Below are positions 24,792 to 31,192 of a DNA stretch of 64,000 nt, piece after piece. How positions within the stretch are numbered: the first letter of the stretch is position 1; each line of letters begins with the position of its first letter. Below the pieces are notes generated by a model. It did not search any database, had not been told where the DNA came from, and worked only from the letters and a program-made list of their open reading frames with translations. Origin of the DNA: JBBQVS01 sp964657325 (GTDB taxonomy: Bacteria; Chloroflexota; Ktedonobacteria; Ktedonobacterales; Ktedonobacteraceae); assembly GCA_964657325.1 (NCBI GenBank), contig CAZZVE010000011.1, positions 1 to 64,000 on the forward strand, in the 5' to 3' direction. Both the position numbers and the translations under genes were made by a program.

Positions 24792-26638
24792 AAACGGCAA
24801 AAGCAACACGGTCGGAGTCAATCGACGAATTTATGGCGCACCGTCGCAAAAGTCGGTTGCGCGAAAATAGCCTGGAAAGTTCAGACGAAAACGTTTCAGG
24901 CAAGTTTAGCTGGCACTATATTAAGCAATTTGGTCCGTACATCTCACGCTACCGTGCGGCAGCGTTGGGGAGCATTGCACTTATGCTAGTGTATACGTTG
25001 CTCAACCTTGCGAACCCGTACTTGATTGGTGTCGCTATCGACTCCTTTATCACACATCACGACCTGCGTGGTCTCGGTATCATTGGCGTTGTCCTGCTCG
25101 TCGTCAATGTCTTGATGTGGCAGGCGCAGTACTGGCAGGTCTGGACCATGTCCTGGGCGGGACAGCAAACACTGTTCCAACTCAGTTCAGATATGTTCAC
25201 ACATCTGCAACGGCTCTCGCTGAGCTTTTATGATCGTACTCAGATTGGACGCGTCATGTCGCGTCTGCAAAGCGATATAGATGTCCTGGAGTCAATGCTT
25301 AGTTCGGGTCTGCTATCAATTCTTGGCTCGCTAATTTCGCTGTTCGGCATTATCGGCATCATGCTTGTGCTGAATACACCACTCGCGTTACTTTCATTTA
25401 TCGTGCTGCCAATCATGATTGTGATAGCGGCCTTCTGGCAACGCTATGCTCAGCGTTCGTTCCGTTTGACGCGTGCAGCGATCTCGATGGTCAACGCAAC
25501 ATTGCAAGAGAACATTTCTGGTATGCGCGTTATTCAAAGCCTCGCACGTGAAGACCGTAACCGTGACGAGTTCGACGAACTAAATGCCTACAACCGCGAT
25601 ACGAACCAGGAAGCGGTACGTATCGCTTCACTGATTCTGCCTCTCGTCGAGGTCGTCGCAGCCGTTGCCATCATGATTACCGTTGTCTATGGCGGTATCC
25701 TGGTATCGCAGAGCAAGTTACAAGTAGGAGTCCTTGTCTCGTTCACGCTCTACATCAATCGATTCTTTGACCCAATTCGTGATCTCAGCCAGCAATATAC
25801 GCAACTACAACGTTCAGGAGTTGCGGCAGAGCGCATCTTTCAAATCATGGAGGTGCCAGTCGAGATTACTGACAAGCCGAATGCAAAGATTTTGCCGCAG
25901 ATACATGGTGATGTGGTATTCGATCACGTCTACTTCGGCTATCTTAAGGATGTGCCTGTGTTACGTGACTTTAACCTGACAATTCAAGCTGGTCAAACCG
26001 TCGCCATCGTTGGCCCTACAGGAGCTGGCAAAAGCACAATTGTGGGTTTACTGACGCGCTTCTACGATATTCAAGAGGGAGCAATCCGCATCGATGGTTA
26101 CGATATTCGGGATGTGACGCAGGCATCTTTGCGTAGTCAAATTGGTATCGTGCTACAAGAGCCGTTCCTGTTCACGGGCACCATTTTTGACAATATTCGC
26201 TATGGGCGTCTCGACGCAACCGATGAGGAGATACAACAAGCGGCGCGTGTGGTAGGAGCGCATGACCTGATTGAACGTTTACCAGAAGGCTACAACACAC
26301 TCATTCGTGAGCGTGGACGTAACCTCAGTGTGGGGCAGCGTCAACTCATCTCGTTTGCGCGAGCACTCCTCGCCAATCCACGCATTCTTGTATTAGATGA
26401 AGCTACGGCGAATATCGACACCTTCACCGAACTCATCGTACAGGAAGGGCTGAATACGCTATTGAAGGGTCGTACTGCCGTCGTGATCGCGCACAGATTA
26501 TCGACCATCAAGAATGCTGATAACATTGTCGTCGTGCAAGCTGGTCACATCGTCGAGCAAGGCACGCACAACGACCTCCTACAACGCGAAGGGGAGTACG
26601 CGTCGTTGTACGCGATGGGGTTCCGCCATACGGCGTAG
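24788..26638 (+). CDS. ABC exporter half-transporter, catalytic-site subunit
   Basis: 616 residues. A basic N-terminal stretch (MAHRRKSRLRENSL), six membrane helices and a nucleotide-binding domain: Walker A IVGPTGAGKST (about 410), signature LSVGQRQ (about 513, Gly changed to Val), Walker B ILVLDEATANID with the catalytic Glu, and switch His in IAHRLSTI (about 567). The degenerate signature faces the Walker motifs of the partner, so one composite ATP site is weak and the other, formed by these Walker motifs with the partner's normal LSGGQ, is active. This is exactly the asymmetry of heterodimeric type IV exporters. The operon ends at the terminator 26645-26689. Confidence 0.94.
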   Translation: MKTAKATRSESIDEFMAHRRKSRLRENSLESSDENVSGKFSWHYIKQFGPYISRYRAAALGSIALMLVYTLLNLANPYLIGVAIDSFITHHDLRGLGIIGVVLLVVNVLMWQAQYWQVWTMSWAGQQTLFQLSSDMFTHLQRLSLSFYDRTQIGRVMSRLQSDIDVLESMLSSGLLSILGSLISLFGIIGIMLVLNTPLALLSFIVLPIMIVIAAFWQRYAQRSFRLTRAAISMVNATLQENISGMRVIQSLAREDRNRDEFDELNAYNRDTNQEAVRIASLILPLVEVVAAVAIMITVVYGGILVSQSKLQVGVLVSFTLYINRFFDPIRDLSQQYTQLQRSGVAAERIFQIMEVPVEITDKPNAKILPQIHGDVVFDHVYFGYLKDVPVLRDFNLTIQAGQTVAIVGPTGAGKSTIVGLLTRFYDIQEGAIRIDGYDIRDVTQASLRSQIGIVLQEPFLFTGTIFDNIRYGRLDATDEEIQQAARVVGAHDLIERLPEGYNTLIRERGRNLSVGQRQLISFARALLANPRILVLDEATANIDTFTELIVQEGLNTLLKGRTAVVIAHRLSTIKNADNIVVVQAGHIVEQGTHNDLLQREGEYASLYAMGFRHTA

Positions 26639-26644
26639 AGTGTA

Positions 26645-26689
26645 TAGACGAAAAATGGACGGTTCTAGGAACCGTCCATTTTTCGTCTA
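26645..26689. terminator. Bidirectional terminator
   Basis: Perfect 21-base arms (TAGACGAAAAATGGACGGTTC and complement) with a 3-base loop between the ABC operon and a convergent HicB-like gene; the stem has an A/T-rich run on both sides. Confidence 0.9.
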
Positions 26690-26699
26690 ACAATGCCTG

Positions 26700-26939
26700 C
26701 TATGCTACTGCATGTTTTTTCGGTGGGGGAAGAGCTTCACCATCTTGTATTGCACTATCTATAAGCATTTCGAGTACTTCCTGTCCATTCTGTACGGCCT
26801 CACCATACGTATTACCGTGTGTTACAGGCATAAGAACACGACCAGCCCATTCAGGTAATGTTACTAGATATGCTTGGTCTTCCTCTGACCACTCGATGAG
26901 CATGGAATAATGAAGACGGGAATCGTTATTTTGCATCAT
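26700..26939 (-). CDS. Orphan HicB-like protein
   Basis: 79 residues; LHYSMLIEWSEEDQAYLVTL, PEWAGRV, THGNTYGEAVQNGQEVLEML and the tail ALPPPKKH follow the stand-alone HicB/UPF0150 type and resemble the gene at 16252 (shared HYSM(V/L)I(Q/E)W and THG(D/N)TY). No HicA-like frame is adjacent. Cytoplasmic; function unknown. Upstream TACAAT at about 26973-26978 on the minus strand may be its -10. Confidence 0.75.
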   Translation of the reverse strand: MMQNNDSRLHYSMLIEWSEEDQAYLVTLPEWAGRVLMPVTHGNTYGEAVQNGQEVLEMLIDSAIQDGEALPPPKKHAVA

Positions 26940-27028
26940 GCTCCATCAAGCTTATCATATTTGACTTCATTGTAGCATAAAGCTTTCTAATGAATTTCTA
27001 TAATCGAAATTTATAAGAAAACATTTAT

Positions 27029-27187
27029 TGTAGGGACCGTCAAAGCACATTGGTCAGAGCTAGGGCACCCGCAAGGGGATGCCCCTCCCATACAAGGTGG
27101 CTTCTCAGGCGCGTTCGCATATGGGAGGGGCATCCCCTTGCGGGTGCCCTGGTTTCGGTGACACATTTAGTTTGACGGTCTACTACA
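27029..27187. repeat. Complete family C element (MITE-like)
   Basis: Terminal inverted repeats TGTAGGGACCGTCAAA (27029-27044) and TTTGACGGTCTACTACA (27171-27187) enclose a long inner palindrome, GGGCACCCGCAAGGGGATGC and CCCTCCCATA (27064-27093) with its complement at 27120-27149. About 160 bases, no coding capacity: the layout of a miniature inverted-repeat element. No target-site duplication could be identified with confidence. Confidence 0.9.
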
Positions 27188-27262
27188 ACCATCTCATGAA
27201 ACCATTTCTATTTCTTGAAGATGAGAAATGATATACTGAGAAAAAAAGGATGTATAGTTATT

Positions 27263-27559
27263 ATGAGCAAAACAGAGATACCAGAAATACTCGCTATCCA
27301 AAAGCTATGGCAACGTCCTACTCTTTCTTACGCAAGCACTAATAGTCTCGCAAGCTTCTTGAGCCTATGGAGCCTCTTTAGTGCTGGTGGTCTCTTAAGC
27401 ATTGGTAGCGCAGGAAGCATTCTTAGTATCGGTAGTACAGGCAGTATCCTGAGCATTGGTAGTGTTGGGAGCATTCTTAGTATCGGTAGTGCTGGTAAGG
27501 TGTTAGGTATAGGCAGTTTTAGCATGTTTTCGCGTAAGCAGCACAAGCACGAAAAATAA
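27263..27559 (+). CDS. Nonapeptide (SIGSxGSIL) repeat protein
   Basis: 98 residues from ATG 27263 (AAGGA about 12 bases upstream; an in-frame ATG at 27215 is the alternative). A polar head (MSKTEIPEILAIQKLWQRPT) leads to a hydrophobic patch (SLASFLSLWSLFSAGGLL), then four exact nonapeptide units SIGSAGSIL, SIGSTGSIL, SIGSVGSIL, SIGSAGKVL plus a partial GIGSFSMFS, and a basic tail RKQHKHEK. The DNA alternates two codon versions (agcattggtagc / agtatcggtagt), so the copies are not recent identical duplications. The pattern suggests a small beta-solenoid or membrane-inserting Gly/Ser zipper. It is 17 bases upstream of the epimerase gene. Function unknown. Confidence 0.65.
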   Translation: MSKTEIPEILAIQKLWQRPTLSYASTNSLASFLSLWSLFSAGGLLSIGSAGSILSIGSTGSILSIGSVGSILSIGSAGKVLGIGSFSMFSRKQHKHEK

Positions 27560-27576
27560 TTCTTAAGGAGCCGAAT

Positions 27577-28587
27577 ATGTTTATCAACGCTCACCAAATT
27601 GACCTCAAACTGACCACGCCGTTTCGTATTTCGCGTGGTGTGCAGGAGACATCACCAAACATCGTTGTCGAAATTGTGCATCAGGACTACAAGGGCTATG
27701 GTGAGGCATCGCCAACTGAATATTATGGCGAGACGCCTGTATCGGTCCTGGCATGTATCGAACTGTTCAAAAACGATATAGGCAACGATCCATTCGCGCT
27801 TGAAGATATTATGCAGAGGCTCGATATTACCGTTGGGCTAAACCCTGCCGCGAAAGCCGCCATAGACATGGCACTACACGATCTGATGGGCAAAATGTTG
27901 GGGGTGCCACTCTACAAGCTCCTGGGCTTAAATGCCGCAAAGACGCCTTCCACCTCGTTTACCATCGGACTTGATAGTCCAGCACAAATGGCAAAAAAGG
28001 CGACATTAGCGAAAGAGTATCCTATTCTCAAGGTGAAGCTTGGCACAAAGCACGATATCGAGATTATCAAAGCCATTCGTGAGGTCTCGAATGCGACGAT
28101 TCGTGTCGATGCCAATTCCGCCTGGACACCAAAAGAGGCAATCAAGACGATTAACGCTCTTGCCCCATACAATATCGAATTCATCGAACAACCTGTAGCA
28201 TCGCATGATCTTGTGGGCTTGAAGTTGATACGCGAGAACGTGCCTGTACCTATTATCGCCGACGAAAGCAGCGTCACGGTTGATGATATTCCAAGAATTG
28301 TGGGTTGTGTCGATGGTATCAACATAAAGTTGATGAAGTGCGGAGGATTGAGACATGCCCTGAAGATGATACACGTTGCAAGAGCACACAACCTTAGTAT
28401 CATGATTGGCTGTATGATCGAGAGTTCGCTTGCCATCACAGCCGCCGCGCACCTGACTCCGCTCGTAGACTACGCCGACCTCGACGGAAATCTACTTATC
28501 GAAAACGACCCCTATGAGGGCGTCAAGGTGGAGCAAGGGAAACTGGTATTGCCAGATGAGGCTGGGTTAGGTGTGAGTAAACGGTAA
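27577..28587 (+). CDS. Dipeptide epimerase (enolase superfamily, L-Ala-D/L-Glu type)
   Basis: 336 residues. The C-terminal barrel carries the muconate-lactonizing-type residues: KVKLG (KxK, about 150-154), RVDANSAW (metal Asp), FIEQPV (metal Glu), IADESSV (metal Asp), INIKLMKCGG (second catalytic Lys) and the final GCMIESSLAITAAAHL. These two lysines abstract and return the alpha proton, as in AE epimerases that interconvert L-Ala-L-Glu and L-Ala-D-Glu in peptidoglycan recycling. Substrate specificity is inferred from family. SD AAGGAG precedes ATG. It follows the nonapeptide-repeat gene by 17 bases, likely one transcript. Confidence 0.88.
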   Translation: MFINAHQIDLKLTTPFRISRGVQETSPNIVVEIVHQDYKGYGEASPTEYYGETPVSVLACIELFKNDIGNDPFALEDIMQRLDITVGLNPAAKAAIDMALHDLMGKMLGVPLYKLLGLNAAKTPSTSFTIGLDSPAQMAKKATLAKEYPILKVKLGTKHDIEIIKAIREVSNATIRVDANSAWTPKEAIKTINALAPYNIEFIEQPVASHDLVGLKLIRENVPVPIIADESSVTVDDIPRIVGCVDGINIKLMKCGGLRHALKMIHVARAHNLSIMIGCMIESSLAITAAAHLTPLVDYADLDGNLLIENDPYEGVKVEQGKLVLPDEAGLGVSKR

Positions 28588-28596
28588 ACGAACATA

Positions 28597-28796
28597 GCAG
28601 GGGCCAGCACCGTAGGCGTTCACATAAGGCAAAAGAGAGGTCTGCGGTGGAGCAAGGGCGCCCGCAAGGGGGAACGCCCCTCCCATACACAAAGTCGCTT
28701 TCCACCACGTTTCGTCGTATGGGAGGGGCGTTCCCCCTTGCTCCCCATTGATTCCTTACGTGAATGACATGACAGGGGCAGAGCACCTGTCATGCG
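28597..28796. repeat. Composite family C / family A element
   Basis: An inner palindrome of family C type (GGGGAACGCCCCTCCCATAC at 28669-28688 with its complement GTATGGGAGGGGCGTTCCCC at 28717-28736) is nested between GGCGTTCACATAAGG and CCTTACGTGAATG, and between family A-like ends (GCAGGGGCCAGCACC and GACAGGGGCAGAGCACCTGTC). Confidence 0.8.
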
Positions 28797-28814
28797 CTCG
28801 TCTGCTAATACATA

Positions 28815-29006
28815 TTATACAGGCTGGCGGGTGCGACGCTGTTTGCGGCGCTGGGCTGCTGCCTTACGCTTGCGACGCGCCTGTGGGCTTTCGTAGTAAG
28901 CGCGACGACGGGCCTCTGAGAGGATACCGTCTTGCTGCACCTTACGATTGAATTTTTTGAGGGCGATCTCGAACGAATCACCAGGATTGACGCGTACTTC
29001 GCTCAT
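28815..29006 (-). CDS. rpsU: 30S ribosomal protein S21
   Basis: 63 residues: MSEVRVNPGDSFEIALKKFN, RKVQQDGILSEARRRAYYES, then a basic tail KRKAAAQRRKQRRTRQ. Full match to S21, which helps 16S rRNA pair with the Shine-Dalgarno sequence. The gene lies 5 bases downstream of a zinc-ribbon gene and shares its transcript; the usual rpsU-dnaG-rpoD order is absent. Confidence 0.95.
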   Translation of the reverse strand: MSEVRVNPGDSFEIALKKFNRKVQQDGILSEARRRAYYESPQARRKRKAAAQRRKQRRTRQPV

Positions 29007-29011
29007 GATGA

Positions 29012-29353
29012 CTACCAGCTCGATCTGCGGTCACTAGAACGACCACCTGCGGGACTCATCGTCTGGAAGCAATCGCTGCAATACACGGGCTTGTCGCCAC
29101 GTGGCTGGAACGGCACCTGAGCCTCATTCCCACAATTGGAGCAGGTTGCGGAATACATCTGGCGGGGTTCGCGGGAGCCACCACTACGACCACGGGAGTC
29201 ACCAGATTGGTTTTTGCGTGCGGCGCGGCAGGAAGGGCAGCGGCTCGGAGTGTTCGTTAATCCTTTTGAGGCGTAAAATTCTTGTTCGCCCGATGTGAAT
29301 TCAAATTCCTGGTTGCAGTCGCGGCAAGTCAGGGTCTGATCAGTATATGCCAT
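29012..29353 (-). CDS. Zinc-ribbon protein, two ribbons, S21 partner
   Basis: 113 residues. First ribbon: C10-x2-C13 (LTCRDCNQEF) with C39-x2-C42 (SRCPSCRAAR), the zf-trcl type. Second ribbon: CSNCGNEA with VYCSDCF, the CxxCxxC-type small zinc ribbon. A linker rich in Gly/Ser/Arg (KNQSGDSRGRSGGSREPR) and the basic Ser/Arg tail suggest RNA contact. It precedes rpsU by 5 bases, pointing to a ribosome- or RNA-related role, which is inferred. Confidence 0.8.
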   Translation of the reverse strand: MAYTDQTLTCRDCNQEFEFTSGEQEFYASKGLTNTPSRCPSCRAARKNQSGDSRGRSGGSREPRQMYSATCSNCGNEAQVPFQPRGDKPVYCSDCFQTMSPAGGRSSDRRSSW

Positions 29354-29682
29354 GTTTCTCCTAATTCTTGGACCTACTTGTAGGTGTCCTTATAATATTC
29401 GCGTGTATCGCGCCGCTTGCAGCAGATAATCTTGTCCAAGCAACTCTATGCACTCTACAACGTTCTCCGATTATATCATACTCCTCAATAAAATGCACTA
29501 GCTTTGACGAAATACATCTCTTTTTCTTTCCACAACATCCCGATTATACTCATACAAACATTTTACAAATCCCTAAGACTCTTTTGAGAATATTGCGGTA
29601 CAGTATACACAGAGCAAAGAAATACCGTGTTTATAGTAATTCATTCTACTGTACATAATTAGCATTCATGAGGTTTAGAACG
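29354..29682. promoter_or_regulatory. Divergent control region of the zinc-ribbon/rpsU operon and the HtrA gene
   Basis: AT-rich, no gene, no repeat of families A-E. TATACA at 29604-29609 could be a -10 for the protease, but the only nearby -35-like hexamer (TTGAGA, 29584) is spaced 14 bases, too close. No clear operator. Confidence 0.4.
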
Positions 29683-31113
29683 ATGTTAAATTCCGATATG
29701 CATGAAGATACAACCGAACGCGAAAATCCAACAAGACAGTTCGCGTCAGACCTTCACGATGATACAACCGAACGCGAAAATCCTATGCGATCATTCGTCC
29801 CAGGTGGGCAGCCAACAAATGCGCAGCCACCACTTGATGCGTATAACACCGCAGTACCAACCTATGCACAAACGCAATGGCGCGAGGCACCGACCGCGGT
29901 TCCCGCACAACCATATACAAATCATAGTGCGTATACTTCGCAGACTGATCCACGCGTTCCAGTGCAGGCACCACAGCCACAACCAGCGCAGCGACGACCT
30001 TCACGCGGCCTACGTACGGGTGCAATCCTGTTGTTGACAGCATTGCTCGCAGCCGTATTTGGGACGGGTCTTTTCGCGGGTTGGCAGTTTGGACGCGGTA
30101 GCAGTACAGTACCCGTACTCACGACAGCGACGACAACTTCATCATCAAGTGTTCCTGCTACAACGAACGGAAACAGTGTAGAGGCTACGCGTGAAGCAGT
30201 TATCGCAAAGGTGCAACCTGCCATTGTGCTGGTTACAGTTACGACTTCGAACGGAACCGCGCTTGGTTCAGGCGAAATCGTCAACAAGCAAGGTTACATC
30301 GTCACGAACAATCACGTTGTGAGCGGCTCGACGGGCATTGAGGTGACGCTTTCTAATGGCACACGTACAACTGCCCAACTTACAGGAACAGACCCTGCCG
30401 ACGATCTTGCAGTTGTCAAAATTACGCCACCTGCGAGCGGTCTTGCGGTAATCACCATTGGCGACTCATCGCAGCTCAAAGTTGGGCAAGAGGTGCTAGC
30501 CATTGGCAATCCTCTAGGCAACACACAGACCGTTACCAATGGCATTGTTAGTGCCTTGAACCGTAGCGTCTCTGAGGGTCAGGGGGGCGCAACGCTTCCT
30601 GATGCCATTCAAACCGATGCTCCGATCAATCCCGGCAATAGCGGTGGTGCGCTCGTCGATATGCAAGGCAACCTTGTTGGTATTCCAACACTCACCGCAA
30701 TTGATCCTGAGTTCAATACACCCGCGAATGGCGTTGGTTTCGCCATTCCCGCCAATCGTGTCAAGCTGATCGTGCCTCAAATCATTCAGACAGGTCAGGT
30801 GACGCACACAGGTCGCGCGGTCCTAGGCGTAAGTGTTACCAGTGTTGACGCTTCACTCGCATCACAATACAATCTCGGTATCGATCACGGCGTGCTCATC
30901 ACGAGCGTTGCCAGTGGTGGAGCGGCTGAGCATGCAGGACTCAAATCTGGTGATGTGATTGTAAAGGTAGATAACACAACGATCAACGACATATCATCGC
31001 TTGGGAACGCGCTTATCACCAAAAACCCAGGCGATAGTGTTGCTGTAACCTACTATCGCAATGGTCAACAGCAAACGGTCAACGCAAAACTCGGCGAGTT
31101 ACAGGCTTCTTAA
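29683..31113 (+). CDS. HtrA/DegP-like membrane-anchored serine protease with PDZ domain
   Basis: 476 residues from ATG 29683 (GAGG 9 bases upstream). A cytoplasmic N-terminal region begins with two copies of a short motif, DMHEDTTERENPTRQF and DLHDDTTERENPMRSF, followed by a Pro/Gln-rich stretch. A membrane helix (112-135) anchors the trypsin-like domain (about 165-365), with His211 (TNNHVV), Asp241 (DDLAVVKI) and Ser320 (PGNSGGAL). One PDZ domain (about 375-470; GVLITSVASGGAAEHAGLKSGDVI) follows. It degrades or refolds damaged envelope proteins. It stands alone with its own terminator. Confidence 0.94.
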   Translation: MLNSDMHEDTTERENPTRQFASDLHDDTTERENPMRSFVPGGQPTNAQPPLDAYNTAVPTYAQTQWREAPTAVPAQPYTNHSAYTSQTDPRVPVQAPQPQPAQRRPSRGLRTGAILLLTALLAAVFGTGLFAGWQFGRGSSTVPVLTTATTTSSSSVPATTNGNSVEATREAVIAKVQPAIVLVTVTTSNGTALGSGEIVNKQGYIVTNNHVVSGSTGIEVTLSNGTRTTAQLTGTDPADDLAVVKITPPASGLAVITIGDSSQLKVGQEVLAIGNPLGNTQTVTNGIVSALNRSVSEGQGGATLPDAIQTDAPINPGNSGGALVDMQGNLVGIPTLTAIDPEFNTPANGVGFAIPANRVKLIVPQIIQTGQVTHTGRAVLGVSVTSVDASLASQYNLGIDHGVLITSVASGGAAEHAGLKSGDVIVKVDNTTINDISSLGNALITKNPGDSVAVTYYRNGQQQTVNAKLGELQAS

Positions 31114-31124
31114 GAACAGTAAAA

Positions 31125-31179
31125 TAACACAATGGGTGATGCCGTTTTCATGATGAAAACGGCATCACCCATTGTGTTA
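31125..31179. terminator. Bidirectional terminator
   Basis: Perfect 26-base arms (TAACACAATGGGTGATGCCG... at 31125-31150 and the complement at 31154-31179) with a 3-base loop between convergent genes. Confidence 0.92.
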
Positions 31180-31192
31180 CATGTAAGAACTA

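Noticed and set aside
27029..27187. Possible CRISPR or clustered repeat array
   Set aside because: Palindromic elements are single, far apart and have no regular spacers; no cas gene was found in the window.
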